Assembly (NCBI GenBank): GCA_029983575.1
Contig: JASBZE010000093.1
Coordinates: forward strand, 1 to 6,172
DNA length: 6,172 nt
Direction of reading: 5' to 3'
Origin: Peptostreptococcaceae bacterium
GTDB lineage: Bacteria > Bacillota > Clostridia > Peptostreptococcales > Peptostreptococcaceae
The number at the start of each line of letters is the position of its first letter. Position 1 is the stretch's first letter. Shown piece after piece: positions 1-6,165 of this stretch. The notes beneath the pieces were generated by a model. The model searched no databases and was not told the origin of the DNA. It saw nothing but the letters and a program-made list of their open reading frames with translations. The position numbers and the translations under genes were made by a program.

Positions 1-120
1 TCCATTATATCCTGAATTTATAGAAACAATATAACCCAATTTACGCTGTTCCCAATCATCCGTAAACCCAGGAAACCTAAGCCTGGGCACCAACCTCTTT
101 TTCTCTTTATTCTCGCTCAT
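1..120 (-). CDS. hsdS: Type I restriction-modification specificity subunit HsdS, N-terminal fragment (runs off the left edge)
   Basis: Forty codons are visible. They begin at an ATG (120-118) and stay open to the window edge. Residues 11-29 read VPRLRFPGFTDDWEQRKLG, the signature that opens the N-terminal part of many Firmicute HsdS proteins, just before target recognition domain 1 (family knowledge). HsdS would recognise the bipartite DNA target and hold the HsdM and HsdR subunits in the type I complex. The lysine/arginine-rich first ten residues are normal for these proteins. The start is fixed by a strong AGGAGGG site at 130-124. The stop codon of hsdR lies inside this site, leaving only 8 nt between the two genes, so the pair is probably translationally coupled. 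Whether the gene is intact, and what it recognises, cannot be judged because the recognition domains are outside the window. An alternative is a silent or truncated hsdS cassette, as found in inverting type I loci. Confidence 0.88.
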   Translation of the reverse strand, partial: MSENKEKKRLVPRLRFPGFTDDWEQRKLGYIVSINSGYNG

Positions 121-123
121 AAA

Positions 124-130
124 CCCTCCT
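124..130 (-). promoter_or_regulatory. Ribosome binding site of hsdS overlapping the hsdR stop codon
   Basis: On the minus strand AGGAGGG lies four bases (counting from the last G of AGGAGG) before the hsdS ATG. The TAG stop of hsdR (131-129) overlaps its first bases. A ribosome finishing hsdR would stop on top of this site, the usual geometry for coupled translation that keeps the R and S subunits in proportion. It also supports the choice of the ATG at 120 as the hsdS start. Confidence 0.7.
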
Positions 131-3100
131 ATACCATCTGAACATAAAGATCTGCTAACTCATAAATTGCATCACTTAACCTGTTTCCATATTTAATCAA
201 AGGCATCTTAACCACCTCGTCATCTCCAGCCATCGTCTTAAACACCTTCTTGCCTGCTTTTTTGATATTGCTTATCTCGCCTCTTTTATTCAAATCCTCG
301 GAATTTTTATAGCTGTGATTTTCAAACAATGCCTTCAGCTCGTTATTTGTGATTATCTCCGTGATTCCCCATTTATACCTAAATTTAACTAGCATTCTAT
401 CTACGCTAGCAACAGTTGCATCCTCGACAACATCGTGTACTGATTCTATCTTATAGGGGTAACTAATATCAGAGTTTGCATCTGGATACATCTTCTCGAC
501 AATCATATCAGCAGTTGCTATTATCTTGTCGGCGTAATTTCTATCCTCTAAGCCAAAAGCAAATTTCCTGATCTTTTCTCTCGTCTTTTCTATAAGCTCT
601 GTTTGCTCATCATGCACTTGATTTAAAAGTTCTTCTATTAATTCAGTTAAGTAATCATAGTTTATCTCGACATCCTTAATATGTGTCATCTTTAGATCTA
701 GCATCATTACCGGAACTTTTCTCTTTTGAGCTATAAAATCCTTTAACTCATTTGTAAGCACGCTCTTTAGCATTACCTCTTCATCAGGCTCCATACCCAA
801 ATGTCTGATTAATTCGTCAGGGTCATCATAATTATATCCTTCTATTGAGCACCCATTTGCATCGACATTTGCATATTGCTTTAGTTTTTCAACTTGAGAA
901 TTGTATTGCTTTAAAAGCTCAAACATCTCCTCTTTTTTTGCTTCAGAAGGAGGTAGATCCGTGAAGTTATCTGTCATCTCCCTCAATGTTTCGACAATTT
1001 CTCTAGTTTCTCTAAGCTGATCTTCAAAAGATTTTTGCAAAACGCCTAAATCGATTAATATTTCCTTTTCTTTTCTATTTTCTTTTTCCTTTTTCTTTTT
1101 AGCTGAATCTACGTTAGCGTAAATCTTTAGGGCTGCATCCATTAGCTTCTCATTGTTTGCAGGCCATCTATAGTTTACTATCCTACCAAAAGGTTTTGTC
1201 TGAACATCCGCTATCCTATTAGTTCTAGAGTATGCCTGAATTAGATTTGCTCCTCTCAGGGTTCTATCTACATATAGGGTATTTAGCTTAGGAGCGTCAA
1301 ACCCAGTTAGAAGTTGGTCGACTACTATTACTAAATCAAGGTAATTTCCATCTGCTGCTGTTTTATTTATCCTAGTCATCAAATCCTGAGTGTATTCTTT
1401 ATCTGTATCTAGGCCAAAGCTAGTTCCAAACTCTTTGTTGTAATGAATCATCGCTCTGTGTAGAGCTTCATTCATATCTACCATATTATCACTGTTATCT
1501 GTTATTTTACTAAAGGTAATACCAACTTTGAGAGTAGGCTCGTTATTTTTTCTTCTCTTTTCATTTTCTTTTTTAAACTCTTCAAAATACATCATCGCCA
1601 TAGGGGTAGAGCTTTTGCCTCCACCTACCTTTGTGGTCAACATAGCGTTGTATTTACCTTCGTTGGATCTATTTTTCCAATTATTGAATATATCTTGAAC
1701 CACAAGTTCTACGTGTTTTTGATTTTTGTCGTAAAAAGATGGGCTTACCTCGTCGTCCATGTCTTCTTGAGTTAGATTTTCTATTTTATACCTAACTTGT
1801 TCGTCCGTCCAACTAGGGTTTTGGCTTTTAAAAAACTCAGGAAGGTATGTATTTCTCATTTCATCTTGATCTATTGTAGTTTGGAAATCGACCATAAATC
1901 CTAGTACGTTTTTATCCGCGATCGCCTCTCTAATAGTATAGCAACTTAAAAGAGGTCCAAATATTTCTTCTGTGGTAAGTTTATTGTCTTTGACGTCAAA
2001 CATCGGTGTACCTGTGTATCCGACCCAAGCAGCCGTTTTGAATTTCTTTTGAATAAGTTCAAATCCTTCGCCTCCTGTCGACCTATGAGCTTCGTCGACT
2101 ATAAAGAGGAGTTTTTTACCTGGATCTTTAAAGTTTGCTCTCTTTACTAGTTTATTTAATTTTTGAAATGAGGTTACTATTATATGTTTTTTGTCTTTGC
2201 TTCTAAGTTTTCTCATAAGATCGCTGGTATTTTCCGCATCGATTACATTTCCAGACATATCGTCTGTAGAATCTGGATCATAGGCTCTGTAGCTATCATT
2301 TGTCTGATTTACCAATGATAGCCTATCTACTACAAATACTACCTTGTCAATGTTAGGTAGCCTACTAGCAAGCCATGCGGTTTTAAAGCTCGTTATAGTT
2401 TTTCCAGAACCAGTGGTATGCCATACATATCCGACTTTTTGGCTTCCATCTTCAAAATTTACTTTCTTTACTTCATTTATTACTTCCTGTGTCGCATATA
2501 CTTGGTAAGGCCTCATTACCTTTAGCATCTGTCTATTTTTAGTGCCGTCGAGTATCATGTAGTTTGTCGCCATATTATGAGCCATAGGTATGCTTAGCAT
2601 CTGTTCAGTAAATAACTTCCAGTCCCTAATGACTTCATTATCCCTTCCCTGCCATTTAAATGCGAAGTTTTTATTAAACAGCTCATCGGTGGTATTAGCC
2701 ATATACCTTATGTTGTTAGGAGCCATTGCTACCAGTATTTGTAATGTTGAAAAGATATCTGTGTATTGACGTTCTTTTATATATTGATGCATTTGATTAA
2801 GTGCGTCATTTACGCTGACTGTTCCCTTTTTGGCTTCTATCTGTATCATAGGAAGACCATTTATTAGGAGAGTAACGTCAAACCTTCTATTATTTTTTCC
2901 AGGTATTTTAGCCGGCCTTTCTATCTGATTTACTACTTGATATCTTGTGTCGCCCGCACCTACTTCCGACTGATCAAATACCTTTAGCATAAGGTGTTTC
3001 CCGTCGTCTGAGTCTATCTCTACTTGAGTAGTACCGTTGACACCATAAAGAAACCTACCCGCCTCATAAGGGCTTGATAAGCTTGATATTATTACTTTAA

Positions 3101-3395
3101 CTTGATTAAACTCTGTTTCAGTAAGTGTAGTTCTATTTAATTCTTTTTCTAGGACTCCTTTATTTAGCTCTTCTAGTATTCTCTTAAAATTATTCCATAA
3201 ATCCTCAGTCGTTTTTATATTTTTTTCGTATTTCCAAAAAACTCTATCTTTAAGATACCTTTCAGTGCCGTCATTAAGTACCGAGTTTCCTTTTTCATCT
3301 ATTACATAATCTTCTGTTACTTTGCCTATTGTTAGTTTTTTTATAATTTCATCTTCAAATCTAAGCTCGGCAGTTGTCTTTGCGTAATTACTCAT
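129..3395 (-). CDS. hsdR: Type I restriction endonuclease subunit R (HsdR), nuclease plus DNA translocase, full length
   Basis: This 1088-residue protein has the usual length and full domain order of HsdR, the subunit that translocates DNA using ATP and cuts when the HsdM2-HsdS core meets unmethylated target. The N-terminal PD-(D/E)xK nuclease shows D173, then E187-A-K189 in the strand PMIQIEAKK, followed by a QxxxY element (Q201, Y205) typical of RecB-like type I nucleases. The SF2 translocase core follows: Walker A HTTGSGKT at 326-333, motif II DEAH at 434-437, motif III YTGTP at 460-464, VVDQLLTGFDAP at 691-702, and motif VI QAYSRTNR at 720-727. A lysine/glutamate-rich linker (about 765-778) leads to an alpha-helical C-terminal region of the type that docks on the HsdM/HsdS core. 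The start is set by AAAGGGGG, seven bases before the ATG. All catalytic residues are present with no frameshift, so the enzyme looks active. The motif set most resembles EcoR124I-like (type IC) enzymes, an impression not tested by alignment. It is probably cotranscribed with hsdS. Confidence 0.97.
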   Translation of the reverse strand: MSNYAKTTAELRFEDEIIKKLTIGKVTEDYVIDEKGNSVLNDGTERYLKDRVFWKYEKNIKTTEDLWNNFKRILEELNKGVLEKELNRTTLTETEFNQVKVIISSLSSPYEAGRFLYGVNGTTQVEIDSDDGKHLMLKVFDQSEVGAGDTRYQVVNQIERPAKIPGKNNRRFDVTLLINGLPMIQIEAKKGTVSVNDALNQMHQYIKERQYTDIFSTLQILVAMAPNNIRYMANTTDELFNKNFAFKWQGRDNEVIRDWKLFTEQMLSIPMAHNMATNYMILDGTKNRQMLKVMRPYQVYATQEVINEVKKVNFEDGSQKVGYVWHTTGSGKTITSFKTAWLASRLPNIDKVVFVVDRLSLVNQTNDSYRAYDPDSTDDMSGNVIDAENTSDLMRKLRSKDKKHIIVTSFQKLNKLVKRANFKDPGKKLLFIVDEAHRSTGGEGFELIQKKFKTAAWVGYTGTPMFDVKDNKLTTEEIFGPLLSCYTIREAIADKNVLGFMVDFQTTIDQDEMRNTYLPEFFKSQNPSWTDEQVRYKIENLTQEDMDDEVSPSFYDKNQKHVELVVQDIFNNWKNRSNEGKYNAMLTTKVGGGKSSTPMAMMYFEEFKKENEKRRKNNEPTLKVGITFSKITDNSDNMVDMNEALHRAMIHYNKEFGTSFGLDTDKEYTQDLMTRINKTAADGNYLDLVIVVDQLLTGFDAPKLNTLYVDRTLRGANLIQAYSRTNRIADVQTKPFGRIVNYRWPANNEKLMDAALKIYANVDSAKKKKEKENRKEKEILIDLGVLQKSFEDQLRETREIVETLREMTDNFTDLPPSEAKKEEMFELLKQYNSQVEKLKQYANVDANGCSIEGYNYDDPDELIRHLGMEPDEEVMLKSVLTNELKDFIAQKRKVPVMMLDLKMTHIKDVEINYDYLTELIEELLNQVHDEQTELIEKTREKIRKFAFGLEDRNYADKIIATADMIVEKMYPDANSDISYPYKIESVHDVVEDATVASVDRMLVKFRYKWGITEIITNNELKALFENHSYKNSEDLNKRGEISNIKKAGKKVFKTMAGDDEVVKMPLIKYGNRLSDAIYELADLYVQMV

Positions 3396-3402
3396 AATCT
3401 TT

Positions 3403-3410
3403 CCCCCTTT
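3403..3410 (-). promoter_or_regulatory. Ribosome binding site of hsdR
   Basis: The minus strand reads AAAGGGGG here, followed by seven bases (AAAGATT) and the ATG at 3395-3393. The run of five G makes this a strong site and fixes the hsdR start. No other in-frame start has a comparable site. Confidence 0.6.
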
Positions 3411-3426
3411 CAGTATTTTATTTATA

Positions 3427-3456
3427 ATTATATTTTATCATAAAAAAAGCGATTAA
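3427..3456 (-). promoter_or_regulatory. Candidate proximal hsdR promoter, weak
   Basis: A perfect TATAAT lies at 3432-3427 on the minus strand, with TTAATC at 3456-3451 as a poor -35 after an 18-base spacer (three of six consensus bases). It is the only recognisable -10 element between the intrinsic terminator (3442-3478) and the hsdR ribosome binding site. Its -35 would fall inside the terminator stem. In DNA this A/T-rich a TATAAT can arise by chance, so this is a candidate only. Confidence 0.25.
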
Positions 3457-3478
3457 GGTTTCTAATTCTTAATCACTT
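3442..3478 (-). terminator. Rho-independent terminator (or leader attenuator) upstream of hsdR
   Basis: Read on the minus strand, an 11-bp stem pairs 3478-3468 with 3457-3447 around a 10-base loop. One of the pairs is a U-G wobble (3475/3450); on the plus strand the same position would be a C-A mismatch. The stem runs straight into a tract of seven U (3448-3442). Orientation, stem and U-tract all point to termination of minus-strand transcripts. The simplest reading is the end of the serA-DUF1015 operon, whose last stop codon is about 180 bases upstream. It lies only 46 bases before the hsdR ATG, so it could instead act as an attenuator of hsdR if transcription starts upstream of it. Confidence 0.8.
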
Positions 3479-3502
3479 AATTTTCCTTCTCCATTGAAGA
3501 GA

Positions 3503-3531
3503 ATTATAACTTGTTTAATTCATCGAGTGAC
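3503..3531 (-). promoter_or_regulatory. Candidate distal hsdR promoter, upstream of the terminator
   Basis: The minus strand has a perfect TATAAT at 3508-3503. A weak -35, GTCACT (3531-3526; three of six consensus bases), lies 17 bases upstream and falls exactly in the outermost decamer of the inverted-repeat element. A transcript from here would begin near 3496 and meet the terminator hairpin within about 20 bases. That would make hsdR expression depend on read-through. It is a speculative site based on spacing and one good hexamer. Confidence 0.2.
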
Positions 3532-3636
3532 GGTCGGTGACGGTCATCTTATAAACTTTTATATATAGTTAATTTATTTTTTTATATATAAAGGAGTTAT
3601 TATATTGAGTGTCACCGACTGTCACTTTTTTTGATG
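3521..3636. repeat. Near-palindromic element of four RGTGACRSTC decamers around an A/T-rich hairpin
   Basis: The left arm (3526-3545) is a tandem pair, AGTGACGGTC then GGTGACGGTC. The right arm (3626-3607, minus strand) is the same pair in slightly diverged form, AGTGACAGTC then GGTGACACTC. The arms match at 17 of 20 positions and face each other across a 61-base spacer. The spacer can fold again, pairing 3556-3567 with 3583-3594 (12 pairs, one G-U). CATC at 3521-3524 and GATG at 3633-3636 extend the symmetry. On the plus strand the outer stem is followed by seven T (3626-3632), like a terminator with a very long loop. The minus strand has no T-tract after the stem. No transposase or duplication flanks it. 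Its role is unknown: operator, recombinase site, small mobile repeat or plus-strand terminator are all possible. Confidence 0.75.
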
Positions 3637-3656
3637 TACTAACTAATTAACTTTAA

Positions 3657-4973
3657 TTACTCAATCTCCTCAATCTCATGAACTACTATCCCACATCTAA
3701 CCTTAGGCTCAAACCAAGTTGATTTTGCCGGCATTATCATATTATCGTCGGCAACCTTCATAAGATCCTCAATAGGCGTTGGATAGAGGGCAAAGGCGAC
3801 TTTCATATCGTCTTTTACCCTTTCCTCTAGACCCTTCATCCCCCTAATTCCCCCAACAAAATCTATTCTAAGGTCCGCCTTTGGATTTGTAATTCCAAGA
3901 ATTGGTTCTATAAGTTTTTCGTTAAGTAAGCTAACATCTAAGTCGTCAACTGGATTTAATTTTCGCCCTTCTATATTATCTTTTTCCTGAGCGTTTGTAT
4001 TTTGATACTCTCCCCCTAGCTTTTCATTAAGTCTATACCATCTCTCCCCAACATACATGGCATATTCTCTTTTTTTAGTCGGCTTTACTATTTTTTCTAT
4101 GTCTAAATCATCTTTGCAAGTTTCAATTAACTCAACATCGAAATTTTGCCTAACCGCTTCTAAAAACTCATCTTCATCAAGCCCATTCAAATCTTTGACA
4201 ACTCTGTTATAATCCATAACGTAAAGTTCTTCATCTGGCGCTATCATTGCCGTATAAAAATTAAATTCTTCCGTACCGTCGAAGTTTGGATTTTCTTTTC
4301 TTCTTTCCTTCGCATAGTTTTCTGCAGCTGCTGATCTATGATGACCGTCAGCGACATACAGGTGTTTTAGTTCTTTAAAAGCATCCACAAACTCATTTAT
4401 TTCCTCTTTATCATCTATTTTCCACACTGTATGCCTGACATTGTCATCGCTAGTAAAATCAAACAGAGGTCTATTTTCCTTTTGCCTTTTTAAATTCTCC
4501 CTTATTCTATCTGTATTTTTAAAGGTAAGTAAGATAGTACCTGTGTTTGCCTTACAATATCGTATATTTTTCGTCCTGTCCTCTTCTTTATCAGGTTTTG
4601 TAAACTCATGTTTCTTTATCGTGCCGTCCATACTCTCGTCAACGGATACACAAGCCAAAATACCTGTTTGCTCCCTTCCGTCCATTATTTCACGATAGAT
4701 ATAGATTGATTTTTCATCTTCTCTAACCAGATAGCCTTTTTTAAAGAAATCAACTAGATTTTCCCTAGATTTTTCATATACTTTTTCATCGTAAATATCT
4801 ATTTCATCAGGTAGATCAATTTCTGCCCTATCTATGTGCAAAAATGAATACGGATTGTCCTTTGCCATGGCCTTTGCCTCTTCCCTATTCATAACGTCAT
4901 ACGGAAGAGCTGCAATTTTATCAGCCAGTTCTTCTTTTGGTCTCAAAGCCCTAAAAGGTTTTATCGTCGCCAT
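3657..4973 (-). CDS. DUF1015 family protein, likely serine-pathway associated
   Basis: This 438-residue protein matches the DUF1015 family (PF06245) in length and landmarks. It opens with a PFRALRP segment (6-12) and the ALPYDVM signature (22-28). The family hallmark VADGHHRSAAA is at 207-217. Near the C-terminus MPAKSTWFEPKVRCG (414-428) is the usual closing motif. There is no signal peptide or membrane segment, so it is probably cytosolic. The molecular function is not established. The gene lies 46 nt downstream of serA on the same strand, an association I recall as common in anaerobic Firmicutes, which points to a role in serine or phosphoserine metabolism. The DGHHR motif (209-213) resembles the one in ParB-like free serine kinases such as SerK and SbnI, so a kinase-like function is a reasonable but unproven inference. 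The start is supported by GCGAGG seven bases before the ATG. The reading frame is intact. Confidence 0.9.
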   Translation of the reverse strand: MATIKPFRALRPKEELADKIAALPYDVMNREEAKAMAKDNPYSFLHIDRAEIDLPDEIDIYDEKVYEKSRENLVDFFKKGYLVREDEKSIYIYREIMDGREQTGILACVSVDESMDGTIKKHEFTKPDKEEDRTKNIRYCKANTGTILLTFKNTDRIRENLKRQKENRPLFDFTSDDNVRHTVWKIDDKEEINEFVDAFKELKHLYVADGHHRSAAAENYAKERRKENPNFDGTEEFNFYTAMIAPDEELYVMDYNRVVKDLNGLDEDEFLEAVRQNFDVELIETCKDDLDIEKIVKPTKKREYAMYVGERWYRLNEKLGGEYQNTNAQEKDNIEGRKLNPVDDLDVSLLNEKLIEPILGITNPKADLRIDFVGGIRGMKGLEERVKDDMKVAFALYPTPIEDLMKVADDNMIMPAKSTWFEPKVRCGIVVHEIEEIE

Positions 4974-5006
4974 ATTTTTTCCTCGCTTTTATTATAATTA
5001 ATAGTC

Positions 5007-5025
5007 CTTTAGTCATAAACTAAAG
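5007..5025 (-). other. Small hairpin at the serA stop codon
   Basis: CTTTAGT (5007-5013) and ACTAAAG (5019-5025) form a 7-bp perfect stem with a five-base loop. The stem overlaps the TAG stop of serA (5022-5020). No T-tract follows on the minus strand, so it is unlikely to be a full terminator. It may stabilise the serA message or modestly lower expression of the downstream gene. A TATAAT at 4996-4991 follows, but it lacks a convincing -35. Confidence 0.35.
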
Positions 5026-5976
5026 TGCCTGTCTTAAATTCATTCCAAGTTTATCGCATTTTCCAAGTATAATTTCAGTTATCTCAGTACCTATCCTCTT
5101 TTGAGCCTCGTGAGTTGAAGCCCCTATATGAGGAGTTGGACTTACTTTTGGATGATTTAATAGATCCATATTTGGAGTAGGTTCTTTTTCATATACATCT
5201 ATGGCAGCACCTGCGACCTTATCTTCATTCAAAGCGTCTAGTAGATCACATTCGTTTATAACTCCGCCCCTAGCACAATTTAGAAGATAAACCCCGTCTT
5301 TCATTTTATTTATAGCATCTTTATCTATCATGTACTTGGTTTCTTTGGTTAGAGGTACGTGCATAGTTATAAAGTCGGCATTTTTATAAAGTTCATCTAA
5401 TGTTACGCATTTATAATCGTCAGTATCGTCGACTACACAGCCTGGCAGGTCGTTGTAAATTATATTCATACCTAGAAGTTTAGCCTTGTTTGCAACTGAT
5501 CTAGCTATCCTGCCAAATCCTATAAGTCCTAATGTCTTACCGGCTATCTCAACGCCCTTATATGCTTTTTTCTCCCATCTTCCTTCTCTCATAGTTAGGT
5601 TTGCCATATTTATAAATCTAGCAAGCACTATAAGCTGTCCTATAACTAACTCTGCAACTGCATCTGAACTAGCTCCAGGAGTGTTCCTAACCTCTATGCC
5701 CTTAGCTCTAGCATATTCGCAGTCTATATTGTCAAGGCCAACTCCCCCTCTGATTATCATCTTAAGCCTATTTCCCTTTACAGCTTCGTCAATTATATCT
5801 GCCCTTACCTTAGTTGCTGATCTTACAACTAACACATCTACATTTTGAAGTTTTTTTCCTAGTTCTTCTTCAGGGTAAAATTTTTCCTCAACATTAAATC
5901 CTTGATTTATTAAAAATTCTATTGCATCTTTTTCCATTCCATCAGTTACTAATATGTTCATGTTTAAATTTTTCAT
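5020..5976 (-). CDS. serA: D-3-phosphoglycerate dehydrogenase, short form without ACT domain
   Basis: This 318-residue protein is a D-isomer-specific 2-hydroxyacid dehydrogenase. It most likely oxidises 3-phosphoglycerate to 3-phosphohydroxypyruvate with NAD, the first step of serine biosynthesis in the cytosol. The VRSATKV segment (51-57) and RGGVGLDNID (76-85) belong to the substrate-binding half. The Rossmann signature GFGRIA is at 153-158, with D176 at the end of the second strand as the NAD-specificity acidic residue. The catalytic trio is R236 (NCARGG), E265 (KEP) and H283 (TPHIGAS). The protein ends soon after the catalytic domain, so it lacks the ACT/ASB regulatory domains of long SerA and is probably not inhibited by serine through them. 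AAAGG eight bases before the ATG supports the start; Met6 is a weaker alternative. The DUF1015 gene follows after 46 nt. Other 2-hydroxyacid dehydrogenases share this fold, but the motifs and neighbour favour SerA. Confidence 0.92.
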   Translation of the reverse strand: MKNLNMNILVTDGMEKDAIEFLINQGFNVEEKFYPEEELGKKLQNVDVLVVRSATKVRADIIDEAVKGNRLKMIIRGGVGLDNIDCEYARAKGIEVRNTPGASSDAVAELVIGQLIVLARFINMANLTMREGRWEKKAYKGVEIAGKTLGLIGFGRIARSVANKAKLLGMNIIYNDLPGCVVDDTDDYKCVTLDELYKNADFITMHVPLTKETKYMIDKDAINKMKDGVYLLNCARGGVINECDLLDALNEDKVAGAAIDVYEKEPTPNMDLLNHPKVSPTPHIGASTHEAQKRIGTEITEIILGKCDKLGMNLRQAL

Positions 5977-5983
5977 TTTAATT

Positions 5984-5989
5984 TCCTTT
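5984..5989 (-). promoter_or_regulatory. Ribosome binding site of serA
   Basis: The minus strand carries AAAGGA here, with eight bases between GG and the ATG at 5976-5974. It selects this Met over the in-frame Met6 (5961-5959), which has no purine-rich site at the right distance. Confidence 0.5.
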
Positions 5990-6003
5990 CACTTATCCTA
6001 ATT

Positions 6004-6033
6004 TGTATACACCTATTCTAATTTTGTATTCAA
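6004..6033 (-). promoter_or_regulatory. Candidate serA promoter
   Basis: On the minus strand TTGAAT (6033-6028) and TATACA (6009-6004) are separated by 18 bases, each matching the sigma-A consensus at four of six positions. The start would fall near 5997, leaving a leader of about 20 bases before ATG that includes the ribosome binding site. The -10 overlaps the 8-bp palindrome TGTATACA (6004-6011), which could also be part of a repressor site. Confidence 0.35.
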
Positions 6034-6110
6034 TTCTCTTAATTCATATATTTAACATCGGGTTTTAAATCCATACCGTTAAAATTTAATGATAGTATTA
6101 AAAATATTTA

Positions 6111-6146
6111 AATTGCATTTAATACTTTAATTGCATTTAATACTTT
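6111..6146. repeat. Perfect 18-bp tandem duplication in the serA upstream region
   Basis: AATTGCATTTAATACTTT occurs twice head to tail at 6111-6128 and 6129-6146 with no mismatch. The internal TTTAATAC of each copy (6118-6125 and 6136-6143) is the reverse complement of GTATTAAA at 6095-6102, so the unit can also pair with sequence further into the leader. The repeats lie about 80 bases upstream of the candidate serA -35. They could be regulator binding sites or a simple slippage duplication. Confidence 0.7.
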
Positions 6147-6165
6147 CGGACATTTTTGGCCGAAA
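6144..6165. other. Dyad symmetry at the right edge, operator-like or hairpin
   Basis: TTTCGG (6144-6149) and CCGAAA (6160-6165) form a 6-bp dyad with a 10-base centre, directly abutting the 18-bp tandem repeats. It is GC-richer than its surroundings. No T-tract follows on either strand within the window, so it is not a convincing terminator. The next seven bases are the end of the window, so any link to an upstream gene cannot be assessed. No coding region is supported in 5977-6172. Confidence 0.4.

Noticed and set aside
1058..1104. A-rich tracts in the hsdR coding strand as a phase-variable slippage site
   Set aside because: The tracts are interrupted runs encoding a Lys/Glu linker, with no long homopolymer, and the frame is intact.
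3478..3494. Minus-strand mini-frame (Met-Glu-Lys-Glu-Asn-stop) before the terminator, suggesting a leader peptide
   Set aside because: It has no ribosome binding site upstream, and the five codons carry no regulatory amino acid run that would support attenuation by translation.
3605..3634. Possible 9-codon plus-strand peptide starting at TTG after AAGGAG (3591-3596)
   Set aside because: The spacing is acceptable, but the frame is just the right arm of the inverted repeat plus the T-tract. It is too short and more simply explained as part of the palindromic element.
3521..3636. CRISPR-like repeat array
   Set aside because: The units are only 10 bases, tandem without spacers and arranged as an inverted pair. 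No cas gene is present.
4441..4698. Open plus-strand frame of 85 codons
   Set aside because: It lies entirely inside the well-supported DUF1015 gene on the opposite strand, has no ribosome binding site, and its hydrophobic, Ser/Phe-rich translation is a typical antisense shadow.
5486..5848. Open plus-strand frame of 120 codons
   Set aside because: It is antisense to the catalytic core of serA, with no homology that I recognise and no initiation signal.
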